Source: Aureococcus anophagefferens
Taxonomy: Eukaryota; Sar; Pelagophyceae; Pelagomonadales; Pelagomonadaceae
Direction: 5' to 3'
DNA length: 60,167 nt
Assembly: GCF_000186865.1 (NCBI RefSeq)
Contig: NW_008705566.1
Location: 422,623 to 482,789, forward strand
Every line of letters begins with the position of its first letter. Position 1 is the first letter of the stretch. The notes under the pieces were generated by a model. That model did not search any database. It worked only from the letters and a program-made list of their open reading frames with translations, and had not been told where the DNA came from. Below, piece after piece: positions 50,275-59,684 of the stretch. The position numbers and the translations under genes are program-made.

Positions 50275-53079
50275 ATGGCCACGCAGAACGCCCAGGTGAA
50301 GCGCCTGGACGACCCCTTCGGCGCCTTCGTCGTCGACGGCTTCAACTTCGTCAGGGCGTTCCCGGACGTGCGCCACTGGCTGCTGACGCACGCGCACTCG
50401 GACCACACGTGCGGCCTCCGCGCGAACTTCGACGCGGGCACGATCTACTGCAGCACCATCACGAAGCGGCTCGTGGCGCGCGAGTTCCCGGGGCGCCTGG
50501 GCGACCGCATCGAGACGCTGGACCCGGGCGCGTCCGTGACCGTGGGGCGGACGACGATCACGGCGATCGACGCGGGCCACTGCCCCGGCGCGGTGCTCTT
50601 CCTGCTGGCCCACGAGAGCGGCGCGACGGCGCTGCACACGGGCGACATGCGCGCTTCGCCGGCCGTCACGGAGGAGACGAAGAAAGCGTTGGCGGGCCGC
50701 GCGGTCGACGTCTTGTACCTCGACACGACGTACGCCGCGCCCCAGAACGACTTCCCGTCCCAGGGCGAGGCCTGCGCCGTCATCGCCGATGTGGTCACAC
50801 AGGAGCTGGCGCGCGAGCCGAAGACGCTCTTCCTCGCCAACGCCTACTCCGTCGGCAAGGAGAACGCGTTCGACGCGGCGATCCGCGCGTCCGGCGGCCT
50901 GGGCTACGTGAGCGGGCGCCGCGCGGAGAGCCTGCGCGCCTGCGGCCGCTGGGACCCGAGCCTGCACACGGAGGACGCGTCGGACGAGCGCGTCGCGGTC
51001 TGGGTCGGCCACCGCGCGGCGCCGGGCGCGCGCGACGGCGACGACGGGCCGCACGGCCAACTGGCGAAGGTCCTCGCGGACGCGCCGCGCTTCAAGGCCG
51101 TCGTGTCGCTGCGCTGCACGGGCTGGGAGTACCAGAAGAGCTGCCGCTGCGCGGGGGGCGGCCTCGGCGGTTTGGACACCTACTGCCCCAAGGTCTGGGA
51201 GGGCAACGACGGCGCGACGCGCGCCTACGGCGTGCCCTACAGCGAGCACAGCTCCTTCCCGGAGCTCAAGCGCTTCGTCGCGGCGCTGCGGCCGCGCAAG
51301 CTCGTGCCCACGGTCAACGCCGCGACGCGCGTCAAGCGCGACGGTCTGCGGGACCTGTTCGCGGACGGGGTCGAGCACGCGAACGACCGGTCGAAGATGG
51401 ACGCGTACCTCGCGTCGCCGACGGGCGGCGACGCGCTCCGCGGCGTCGACGTGCGGCGCCAGGCGCGCCTCCTGGAGCAGTTCGAGCGGACGCCGGAGGC
51501 GCCGTCGCCCGTCGACGCGGAGAAGGCGGCGACGGTGCGCGAGGTCGTCGGCGACGCGCCCGACCGCTACGTCGCGGCGCTGCTGGGCGACGCCGGCGGC
51601 GACGTCGCGGCGGCCCTGAGCGTCCACTTCGGCGCCCACGGCGGCGTCGTGCCGCCGGCCTACTACGCGTCGGCGCCCGCGCCGTCCGTTGGGCCGTCGG
51701 AGGACGACGACGCGGACCTCTTGGTCGGCGCGGTCTTCGCCGTCAAGGGCCGCGACGAGGACTTCAAGCTCTTCCGGACGGGCGGCCCGCCGCCGCCGAA
51801 GCGGCGCCGGGGCGAGCCGCGGCCCAAGGGCCAGCAGCCCGGCGGCGCCGCGGAGAAGGTCCGGGAGCGGCTGCGGCAGCTCGGCGCGTGCGTCGTCGGC
51901 TTGCACGACACGGGCGCCAAGAAGCTCGCGCCGACGCACGTCGTCGTGCCCGAGGGCACGGAGCCCGGATCCTTGGTCGGTTTGGACCATCTGGTGCGCG
52001 TGAAGACGGAGTCGTGGCTGCTGAAGCGCGTGCGCGCGCTGGAGGCGGGCACGGTGCGCAAGCCGACGGAGGCCGACTTCAAGGCCGCGGAGCAGAAGAA
52101 GACGGACGCCGTCGAACGGGCCAAGGTCAACGACGTCGGCCCCAACGGCGAGAAGCGCGCGGGCCCGCGACGCAAGGCGACGGCGGAGACGGCCGCGACG
52201 GCGCACCGCGCGCTCACGGAGACCATGTACCTCGTGGACCGCCGCGACGAGACGCGGCCGCCGCCGCCGGGCGCGTGCCGGCCGCCGCCGCTGCGGCACA
52301 AGTTCGTCGTCATGGGCACGACGGGCAATGTCTACGACGTCACCCTTGATAAGGAGCCCCGGTGCACCTGCCCGCTCGCGCTGAAGCACAAATCGAAAGT
52401 CTGCAAGCACCGCTACTTTGTGTTCTACCGCGTGTTGCGCCTGCCGCGCGACGACGACGAACACGATCCGAAAGGCCTGAAGCACGTGCCGCACCAGCGC
52501 TACCTCCGGCGCGACGAGCTCAAGGCGATCCTCGTGGACTCGTCGACGGCGGACGCGCCGCTGGCGTCGCGCGCGGCGCGCGACGCCTACCGGCGCCACT
52601 CGGGGGTGATCGACGTCGACGACGACGGCCCGGCGCGGGACGTCGCGCGGCGGCCGCTCGCGGCGGACCCGTGCGAGATCTGCTTCGAGCCCTTCCCCGA
52701 GGGCCCGGACGGCGCGGCGTTCTCCGACTTTTGCCGGGGCGGCTGCGGGCGCAACTACCACCACGAATGCCTGAAGCGCTGGTTCGACCACAAGCGGGGG
52801 CCGCCCGTGTGCCCGGTCTGCGCGGCGGACTGGACCGTCGCGCCCGGCGCCGACGCGGCCGTCGCCTCGGAGGAGGGCTTCCTCAACCTCCGCGAGCTCC
52901 AGCCGGGCGTCCAGGCCGAGCGCGACACGTCGACCTACGCGACGAACAGCGAGGGCCGCCTCTGGACCGACGTCCACGGCGACCGCGCGGCCCACGCGGC
53001 GAGCCTCGCGCGGGGCGACGAGCCGCCGCCGCCGCCGCCGCCCGACTGCACGCCGCCCGACGACGACGTCATCTGGTAA
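50275..53079 (+). CDS. SNM1/PSO2-type DNA nuclease fused to UBA-like, BRCT, SWIM and RING domains
   Basis: 934 aa, one exon. Residues 1-340 form a metallo-beta-lactamase/beta-CASP nuclease of the DCLRE1/SNM1 family: T-H-A-H-S-D-H-T near 38, G-H-C-P-G-A-V, H-T-G-D-M-R, Y-L-D-T-T-Y, and Y-S-E-H-S-S-F-P-E-L near 321. A UBA/CUE-like helical patch follows (415-460). A BRCT-like domain (525-590) has A-C-V-V-G-L-H-D and T-E-S-W-L-L-K. A SWIM zinc finger (C-T-C-P near 696, C-K-H near 710) leads to a RING finger (C-E-I-C near 799, C-G-R-N-Y-H-H-E-C, C-P-V-C near 845). The RING-SWIM pair suggests E3 ligase activity fused to interstrand-crosslink repair. Metal ligands look intact in all three zinc sites. 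Nuclear localisation expected. Confidence 0.9.
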   Translation: MATQNAQVKRLDDPFGAFVVDGFNFVRAFPDVRHWLLTHAHSDHTCGLRANFDAGTIYCSTITKRLVAREFPGRLGDRIETLDPGASVTVGRTTITAIDAGHCPGAVLFLLAHESGATALHTGDMRASPAVTEETKKALAGRAVDVLYLDTTYAAPQNDFPSQGEACAVIADVVTQELAREPKTLFLANAYSVGKENAFDAAIRASGGLGYVSGRRAESLRACGRWDPSLHTEDASDERVAVWVGHRAAPGARDGDDGPHGQLAKVLADAPRFKAVVSLRCTGWEYQKSCRCAGGGLGGLDTYCPKVWEGNDGATRAYGVPYSEHSSFPELKRFVAALRPRKLVPTVNAATRVKRDGLRDLFADGVEHANDRSKMDAYLASPTGGDALRGVDVRRQARLLEQFERTPEAPSPVDAEKAATVREVVGDAPDRYVAALLGDAGGDVAAALSVHFGAHGGVVPPAYYASAPAPSVGPSEDDDADLLVGAVFAVKGRDEDFKLFRTGGPPPPKRRRGEPRPKGQQPGGAAEKVRERLRQLGACVVGLHDTGAKKLAPTHVVVPEGTEPGSLVGLDHLVRVKTESWLLKRVRALEAGTVRKPTEADFKAAEQKKTDAVERAKVNDVGPNGEKRAGPRRKATAETAATAHRALTETMYLVDRRDETRPPPPGACRPPPLRHKFVVMGTTGNVYDVTLDKEPRCTCPLALKHKSKVCKHRYFVFYRVLRLPRDDDEHDPKGLKHVPHQRYLRRDELKAILVDSSTADAPLASRAARDAYRRHSGVIDVDDDGPARDVARRPLAADPCEICFEPFPEGPDGAAFSDFCRGGCGRNYHHECLKRWFDHKRGPPVCPVCAADWTVAPGADAAVASEEGFLNLRELQPGVQAERDTSTYATNSEGRLWTDVHGDRAAHAASLARGDEPPPPPPPDCTPPDDDVIW

Positions 53080-54120
53080 TTAGGGCGCGGCGAAGGCCCG
53101 GAGCCGCGCGGGGAGGTCGCCGAGGTCCGCGGCGTCGAGCCGGTCGACCATGGCGGCGAGGAGGTCCTTGCCGCCGCGGTTGCCGTGGAGGACGAGCGGC
53201 GCGCGGCCGGCCGCGTCGCGCCAGGCGCCGTCGGCGAAGGCGTAGTCCGACGGCGCCGCGCCGTCGAGCGGCGCGTGGACGCGCCCGTCGACGTCGAGGC
53301 GCGCGCCCGTCGCCGCCCCGAGCGCGTAGGCCGAGAGCGTCGCCTGGTCCGACGCCGTCGGAGGCGGGTCGCGCGCGCGGAGCGCGCCGTCGAGGAGCCG
53401 GAGCACGTCCGCCGCGCGGCCGACGTAGCCGCCCGCGTTGAGGTAGCGGCCGGGCGCGAGCGGCCCCGCGCAGACGTCGGGCTCGCAGCGCCGGTCCGCG
53501 CCGAAGAGGACGGCGCCGGGGGGCAGGCGCGCGTCGGCGGCGACGATGGGCCGCTGGAGCACCGTGTCGTAGGCGTCGACGAAGAGGACGACGCGGTCGC
53601 CCGGCACGGTCCGGAGCCACTCGCGCGTCCACGCGAGCTTCTGGACCGTGCCCGCGAAGCCGAGGCCCAGGCCGAGGACGGACACGCGGGGGACGACGTC
53701 GTGCGCGTGTGTCGCCACGGACGCGAGGAGCCGATAGAGGCCCGGCGCGGGCGCCGTCGCGACCGTGACGAGCTCGAGGTCCGTCGCGACCGCCTCCGGC
53801 GTCGCGACGAAGACGGACGCGTTGGTGAAGGCGAGGTCCGGCGCGAGCTCGCGCGCCGCGGCGGCGGCGACGAGCTCGGGGCAGCCCGTCGCGACGGCCC
53901 AGTCCGCGATGCCGCCGACGGCCGCCGCGATGAGCTCGCGCCGCCCGTCGCAGAAGGTCCTCGCCAGCGCCGCGACGTCGGCCGGCGAGGCGTCGCGCGC
54001 GACGTCGAGCTCGTGGAGGACGCCGGCGATGTCGATGCGCACGCGCACGTAGCCCGCCGGCACGCCGACGTCGACGACGGCGGCCGCGGCGAGCTGCGCG
54101 AATGCGAGCCAGCGCCCCAT
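53080..54120 (-). CDS. PLOD-like (procollagen glycosyltransferase-type) glycosyltransferase, secretory
   Basis: 346 aa with signal peptide (M-G-R-W-L-A-F-A-Q-L-A-A-A-A). The core resembles the GT domain of lysyl hydroxylase 3: R-V-V-L-F-V-D-A-Y-D-T near 190 (metal-binding DxD-like), V-L-F-G-A-D-R-R-C-E-P, Y-L-N-A-G-G-Y-V-G near 240, D-Q-A-T near 275 and a C-terminal H-G-N. Probably a Golgi/ER sugar transferase. No hydroxylase domain is fused. Its stop codon abuts that of the SNM1 gene with no spacer. Confidence 0.8.
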   Translation of the reverse strand: MGRWLAFAQLAAAAVVDVGVPAGYVRVRIDIAGVLHELDVARDASPADVAALARTFCDGRRELIAAAVGGIADWAVATGCPELVAAAAARELAPDLAFTNASVFVATPEAVATDLELVTVATAPAPGLYRLLASVATHAHDVVPRVSVLGLGLGFAGTVQKLAWTREWLRTVPGDRVVLFVDAYDTVLQRPIVAADARLPPGAVLFGADRRCEPDVCAGPLAPGRYLNAGGYVGRAADVLRLLDGALRARDPPPTASDQATLSAYALGAATGARLDVDGRVHAPLDGAAPSDYAFADGAWRDAAGRAPLVLHGNRGGKDLLAAMVDRLDAADLGDLPARLRAFAAP

Positions 54121-54514
54121 GGTTCTAGGAGATGCTGGTGAGAGGCTTCACGCCGCTTGCTCCGGAGAGCAGCATCGGGCAGCCTCTAGCCTGGCAGCAT
54201 CTGAGGATCCCCTGCCTTTGCTGAGATCAGTGTTTGCCCCTCGACGCGACGCTCGCCACTCGATCGAGCTGCGGCGGCCCCGTCGTCGACGACGGCACGC
54301 GGCCGCGCCCGCAGCCACCCTCGTGTCTTCTTGTCCTGCGAATGACGATTTTTAACTACCTTAGGACACCATTCGACCGTGTTCCCTGCAAAACGCAGAT
54401 CGGACCCTGAAACGAACTCATAATCCGACGCTCTCGAGGGGCGCGCGCGAGACCACGCGCGGCGCCGCCCCCCCCCGTCGGACCCCCCGACCGCCCCCGC
54501 AGGCCTAAGACACC
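54121..54514. other. Divergent promoter between glycosyltransferase and DCP2
   Basis: About 390 bp without a gene. A GGGCAGCC octamer lies at 54178-54185, 58 bp from the minus ATG, with a nearby GGCAGC (54198-54203). The DCP2 side has a run of C residues just before its ATG. Confidence 0.5.
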
Positions 54515-55549
54515 ATGGTGCGGCGCTACGTCGGGAACGGCGTCTGGGAGGACGTGCCCGGGACCGTGACGCCCCAGAATTCGCTCGAGGTCGCGCTCGA
54601 GGACGTCGCCACGCGGTTCCTCACGCACCTGCCCGCGACCGAGCTGAGGACCGCGGACCGCCTCTTCTTCCAGATCGAGCAGGCGCACTGGTTCTACGAG
54701 GACTTCCTCGCGGACGCGCCGGGCGCGAAGCTGCCGCACCTCCACCTCGGCGCGTTCGCGGAGAAGCTCTTCGAGAGCTGCGAGCTCTTGAAGCCCATGA
54801 AGGAGGCGTTCCCGAACCTCATGAAGGACTTCCGGGCCTACAAGAACAGCATCCCCGTCTGCGGCTGCGTGCTCCTCGACCCGTCGCTGACCCGGGTCGT
54901 GCTCGTCTGCAACTGGGCGAAGACGTCGTGGGGCCTGCCCAAGGGCAAGCTGAACCAGCACGAGGCCAAGTACCTCGCGGCGAAGCGCGAGGTGCTGGAG
55001 GAGACGGGCTACGACGTCGGCTACGACATGGGCGACGAGGACTGCATCGAGGTCATGAACAAGAAGCAGAACGCGGCCATGTTCTGCGTCCCGGACGTGC
55101 CGCTGGACTACCCCTTCGAGCCCCGCGTCCGCAAGGAGATCTCCGAGGTCAAGTTCTTCCCCATCGACGAGCTCCCGGCGAAGCAGTGGAACGTCGACAT
55201 CTTCGTCCCCAACATCAAGCGCTGGATCAAGCGCCGCCGGAAGAAGGCGCGCCGCGACGCCGCGCGCGCCAGGGGCGGCGCCGACGGCGCCGACGACGTC
55301 GACGTCGACGACGACGACGACCTCGACGTCGGCGCCGGCGCGGGCGGCGCCGCGGACCTCTTCGCGCGGCCCGGCGGCGCGCCGCTGCCCGTCGCGACGC
55401 CCGACCTGCCGCCGCGCCGCGACGTCAAGGTCCGCCCGCCGGGGCCGCCCTTCGAGTTCGACCTCGCGGACATCGGCCAGGCCGTCAACCCCATCCTCGA
55501 CGCGGCCATCCTCCAGGCCCGCCAGAAGCTCGCGGCCGGCGGCGCATAA
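54515..55549 (+). CDS. DCP2: mRNA-decapping enzyme DCP2
   Basis: 344 aa. Removes the m7G cap to trigger 5'-3' mRNA decay, in P-bodies. Box A/DCP2 N-domain (residues 22-110; L-F-F-Q-I-E-Q-A-H-W-F-Y-E-D-F) is followed by a Nudix domain: W-G-L-P-K-G-K-L-N near 142 and the Nudix box R-E-V-L-E-E-T-G-Y, with catalytic glutamates present, then box B-like K-F-F-P-I-D-E-L-P and I-K-R-W-I-K. The C-terminus is disordered and acidic. The ATG at 54515 precedes the conserved start. Confidence 0.95.
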   Translation: MVRRYVGNGVWEDVPGTVTPQNSLEVALEDVATRFLTHLPATELRTADRLFFQIEQAHWFYEDFLADAPGAKLPHLHLGAFAEKLFESCELLKPMKEAFPNLMKDFRAYKNSIPVCGCVLLDPSLTRVVLVCNWAKTSWGLPKGKLNQHEAKYLAAKREVLEETGYDVGYDMGDEDCIEVMNKKQNAAMFCVPDVPLDYPFEPRVRKEISEVKFFPIDELPAKQWNVDIFVPNIKRWIKRRRKKARRDAARARGGADGADDVDVDDDDDLDVGAGAGGAADLFARPGGAPLPVATPDLPPRRDVKVRPPGPPFEFDLADIGQAVNPILDAAILQARQKLAAGGA

Positions 55550-55679
55550 AGCCGTCGTTGCATGCGTTGTTGAAGGGCAACGAATCGCCGATCCGCTGGT
55601 TTTTTCTGTGAGGTTCTGTGGTCGACAGCGCGCGTTGCCTCTGGAGAGCTGCCTCGCCGCGCCGCGACCTACGAGCACC

Positions 55680-56669
55680 ATGGGAGCCGGGGCGACGTCG
55701 CTCTCGAAGGAACAGGCGGAGAAGTACAAGGAGTTCGACGCGGCCAAGTGGGAGGCGCTCACGAAGGACGACGCGGGCAAGGTCGGCGTCGACCAGCTCC
55801 TGCCCTTCGCGCCCGCCGTGACGTGCTACACGGCGGACACGAGCATCTGCAGCATGATCTGCCGCGTCGCCGCCGAGGAGCACGGCGTGCCGAACGTGGT
55901 CCACACGAACATCGACATCGAGTGCGCCATGGAGAACTACGAGCCCTCGTTCATCGCGATCCAGCCGAAGATGACCGTGCCGTGCATGAAGTACGGCGAC
56001 GACGTCATCGGCGATTCCAAGGACATCATGTACTACCTCTCGGAGAAGCACCCCGACGCCGCCCTCTACCCGGCGGAGCAGAAGGAGGCCATCGACACGT
56101 TCATCGACATGTTCTACAGCCGCTTCGGCCAGATCGCGCGCTTCACCTTCGGCAACTGGATCCGCAAGTCCGACAAGATCAAGGAGTTCATCGGCCGCGG
56201 CAAGAACGAGAAGTCCGCGGAGAAGCTCGAGAAGGCCATCGCCGAGCACCCGGAATGGGCGGAGCAACTGGCGAAGAAGCTCGAGTCGAAGAAGAAGTTC
56301 GACTTCTGCGCCTTCATGCTGTCGGCGAACCTCGAGGAGATGGACGCGTCCATGAAGGAGGTGCTCGACGCCATGGAGGCGGCCCTCGAGAAGACGGCCT
56401 ACGTCGCCGGCGACACCTACACGCTCGCCGACTGCGTCGCGACGGCGTTCCTCGCGCGCGTCCACATCGTCAAGGACGAGACCATGTTCGGCCCGAAGAC
56501 GGCGGCGTGCTGGAACGAGAAGTACAAGACGCGGCCCTCCTTCCAGAAGGCCTACGTCCTCTGGAAGTGGGAGCACTCCCTCATGGCCAAGCAGATCGAC
56601 GTCTTCGCCGAGGGCGGCGACCCGGAGTCCGTCAAGTGGACGGGGCCGCCGTCCGTCATCCCGGGCTAG
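55680..56669 (+). CDS. Glutathione S-transferase-like protein
   Basis: 329 aa. Thioredoxin-fold N-domain about 45-125 (P-K-M-T-V-P-C-M-K-Y and the G-D-S-K-D-I-M-Y-Y-L-S-E glutathione-binding loop), helical C-domain with a Lys/Glu-rich insertion (K-N-E-K-S-A-E-K-L-E-K) and D-T-Y-T-L-A-D-C-V-A-T. The N-terminus M-G-A-G-A-T-S is a possible myristoylation site, so membrane tethering is conceivable. Class is uncertain; the insertion recalls GDAP1-like GSTs. Upstream frame without ATG was discarded. Confidence 0.82.
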   Translation: MGAGATSLSKEQAEKYKEFDAAKWEALTKDDAGKVGVDQLLPFAPAVTCYTADTSICSMICRVAAEEHGVPNVVHTNIDIECAMENYEPSFIAIQPKMTVPCMKYGDDVIGDSKDIMYYLSEKHPDAALYPAEQKEAIDTFIDMFYSRFGQIARFTFGNWIRKSDKIKEFIGRGKNEKSAEKLEKAIAEHPEWAEQLAKKLESKKKFDFCAFMLSANLEEMDASMKEVLDAMEAALEKTAYVAGDTYTLADCVATAFLARVHIVKDETMFGPKTAACWNEKYKTRPSFQKAYVLWKWEHSLMAKQIDVFAEGGDPESVKWTGPPSVIPG

Positions 56670-56770
56670 GGCCCGCGCCGCGTCGCGCGAGTGCGTTTTA
56701 AGTTCATTTGTGCCCATGTTGTAGGGAAACTTGACGTCTCAGAGGCTGGCGCGCTTCAAATGTTTGAAGG

Positions 56771-58624
56771 ATGGGCGCCGCATCCAGTCTCCCCGACGAC
56801 GCGCTCGGACACTGCGCGTCGTGGGTAGCCAGCAAACGCAACATCTTGCGCCTCCGCGCCGTGTCGACCGAGGGCCTAGGCGCGGCACGACGCGCGATCG
56901 CGAGTCGCGCGTCCCGGCGCCTGTCACATGTTCGCATTGGGAAAATCGTAGGAGCGGGGAAGTATGATACGGACCCGCGCACAGTTGAGGCACTGGGCCG
57001 CGTCTTCGGTGCTGGCTGTAACTCTCTGCAGGTGCACGAATTGCGCAGTTCGTTCGAATTCGTCGACGCGGTGCGCTTCTTCGTGGCGCGCACGAACGGC
57101 GGGTTGAGAAAATTGGAATATGATGGGGTCCCAGCAGCAGCTCTGGTCATGATGTGCCAGGCCTCACCAAGGCTGAAAAAGGTTTCGGCTAGCCTTGCAT
57201 TCCCCTCGGACGCCGAGATGAGAGCTATAGCCGCCGCCTGTCCCGAGCTCGACAACGTCGATGTTGGGAACAGCGAGTTCAGCTCCGCGGAAACTTGGCA
57301 GAGACACTTCCCGAAGCTTCGACGCTTAGCACTGAGTTATCCACAAATTTCCCTTTACACGCCGACCCGGCTCGACGTGATTTCAGAGGCAGCGCGCACA
57401 ACAGACGCGACGTTGCTGGACGTCGGAGGATGTCACATCGAGCGCGATGTCATCGACGCAGTTGTCGGCACACCGCTAGGCGATCGCATCGAGTACTTTG
57501 GTTTCAACGATGGTAGCGACGAAACCAAACTCGAGCGCGAGGCTGTGCTCGCTGCTGCCCGAGGCTTCCCACGACTTCGACATTTGGTCATTCCCGAGGG
57601 CTCGACGATGGGTGGCCCAGGCTTTTACGAGGAGCTCGCACGGGCGAGGCCCAACCTCAAGCGGCTGTCCATCAACTGCGACGCGAGTACGACCGACGCG
57701 TGTATCGCCGCGGCATGCGCGCACCTCAGCTTGGAGATCCTAGAACTCGAGGGCTGCCCCGCGCTTTCGCGCTTCGCCGACGGTATACTCGCCGGCGACT
57801 CTGCTGCGACGCTCATCTCGCTCGTGGTGACGTATTGCGCCTCAGAGTCCGAAAGAGGCCTGATTATTCCCTACGACGTGCTGCGCAGGGCCACACAAGG
57901 GGCCGACGGGTGCGGGTCAGGGTTCTTGGCCGACGGAGCCCCGCACCTTTACCCTCACCCTCCGGTCCGAAACCCTTACCCGCACCCGTTATCACGGGTC
58001 CTGGGAATTTGGGCACCCTTACCCTTACCCGCGGGTGGCACCCTACCAAAATCCTCTAATTTAAAAAAAAAATATATGGAAACCGCCGAATTTGGATTCG
58101 GACGCGCAAATTAAGCTGCTTTTGGATCGACCCGACAACCTGGCAGCTGCATTACACGCCCTCGAACGGAAATCAGGAGGTCGGCCAGGCGCGGGACACC
58201 CTCGAGGGTAAGGGGCGTCCCTCGCACCCGTGGCTTTTCGTCGGTACCCGCACCCGTACCCGAGCCAAGGGTTCTGGGAATTTGGCGGCCCCTCACCCTT
58301 ACCCTCCCGAGGGTTTCGCGGGTTCTCGGGTCGGCCCCTCGCCCTTGTGTGGCCCTGGTGCTGCGGATCGTCCGAGGTTGTCCAAACCTCATCGCGCTCG
58401 ACTGGTACCAACATGAACCGCCGCACGCCCAGGGCTGGGACGAGATTTCCAAGGAAATCACGGAGCTCCTAACGAGCCGCGGAGGGCAGGTCAACACAGA
58501 GTGGCCGAGACTCGAGCTCACTCGCACATGCGGATTCTCAGAATTTCAGGCTCGATTTGAAATCGACCCCCCCAGGCGCGTCAGTTCCGGGCCCCGCGGC
58601 TCCTGGGACGCACCCCACCGGTAG
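56771..58624 (+). CDS. F-box/LRR protein gene interrupted by a MITE
   Basis: The frame opens at 56771 with M-G-A-A-S-S-L-P-D-D-A-L-G-H-C-A-S-W-V, an F-box-like start (and a possible myristoylation site), followed by leucine-rich repeats (L-R-K-L-E-Y-D, L-K-R-L-S-I-N-C, L-E-I-L-E-L-E-G-C). The 472-bp insertion at 57886-58357 breaks it; read through, the frame ends at 58114. Removing the insertion plus one 8-bp duplication rejoins D-V-L-R-I-V-R-G-C-P-N-L-I-A-L-D-W in perfect LRR register, running to the stop at 58622-58624 (456 aa). Currently likely disrupted, unless the insertion is spliced or polymorphic. Lower GC than neighbours. F-box proteins are SCF ubiquitin-ligase adaptors. Confidence 0.7.
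57886..58357. mobile_element. hAT-like MITE, 472 bp, perfect 16-bp TIR and 8-bp TSD
   Basis: Both ends carry CAGGGCCACACAAGGG as perfect inverted repeats. The 8-bp duplication GTGCTGCG is at 57878-57885 and 58358-58365. CAGGG termini with 8-bp duplications are the hallmark of hAT transposons. No transposase frame; inside are subterminal repeats of ACCCTTACCC/GGGTAAGG type and an AT-rich centre. Insertion within an LRR exon. Confidence 0.92.
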
Positions 58625-59684
58625 GGCGCGACCCCCGGGGGTCTGAGGAGTCGCTCCGTGCGTTTGTCCCGTTTTTTTGCTTCGTGTCCCGTACTCGTCC
58701 TGCCGCTCTACGGTCGAACCATCGTTTATCCCCGGCAGGACGTCGAGTATCTGGATTAGTTAGGCGCTCGAAGCTGCTATGGCAGCTGATGGAATCTCCA
58801 CCTTAGAGGGCCCCGTGCTCCTCGAATATGCAGCGACGTGCAACGATCCCAGCGGCTTTGAGGTCCGCAAACATGTGGGTGAGGCACATGAAAAGACGCG
58901 ACATCCGGACGATTGCGAGGTGGCGCAAACGGGCAGCCTCAGGGGGTGGAATGGGGCGCGGCAGCTTCCCCCGACCCGAATTTCGGTCGCCTTCGAGTCA
59001 CAGAGCGTCGGGAATCGTTCGTCATGAGGGCGATCAGATGCCCTCGCGGCAGCCCTTCGGCTCGAGCCGATTTGATCGAGATCACCTCACCGGCTCCGGG
59101 AGGCGCGCGGCGCCGCGGGTGACACGGCGCTCACTGCGCAATGCATGCGGCGTTCGGGCCGCGGCAACCTTGACAGGCCACTCGGGAGGGACATTCCAGG
59201 CGGTGTTTACTCGAGATGCCGCGGCCCGCTCGAGCCCTGGAACTAAGTTGGGCCTCTCGTCGGTCGCCCCCCACCATTAACGGCCGTTCTCGTCATCCAC
59301 GGGCTGCCCCGACGCGAACTAAGTTGCTCGCCTTCGACCGATGGTCTTTCCCGAGCGACTCGCACCCGGGCCCGAGGCGCGGCAAGGTCCACAGACCGAG
59401 CGCCGCGCCAAGTCCTGGAACCGCTGCATCGGCTAGCGAAAGACGCGTTTTAGCCCAGATCTGACAAAACGAGCAAAGCCTGGGGGGGCTGATCTCAGAT
59501 CAAGCCTTCAATGCGTGGTCTTCGAATGCGCGCAGCCTCCCTGCTTCTTCATCGGATCGGCCTACTGAAGTTGTAGTGCGCTGCTAGAGCAGCGGTCTTT
59601 TTCCGCTCGGGAGCTTTAGCTATACGGCAAGTGTGAATGTTGATGTCAAGTTGCCGTGTTTGAAAATCAGCTCGAGCTCGAGCT
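58625..59684. other. About 1 kb without an assignable gene
   Basis: Several overlapping frames of 60-150 codons occur, none with a recognisable domain. GAACTAAGTTG is present at 59240-59250 and 59316-59326, and a GGGCTGCCC octamer at 59301-59309. Could be 3' UTR, a decayed gene or an unresolved multi-exon gene. Confidence 0.4.

Noticed and set aside
58779..59280. Overlapping 82- and 150-codon frames in the 3' gene-poor region
   Set aside because: Frames overlap each other, have no domain and mixed composition; not supportable as genes.
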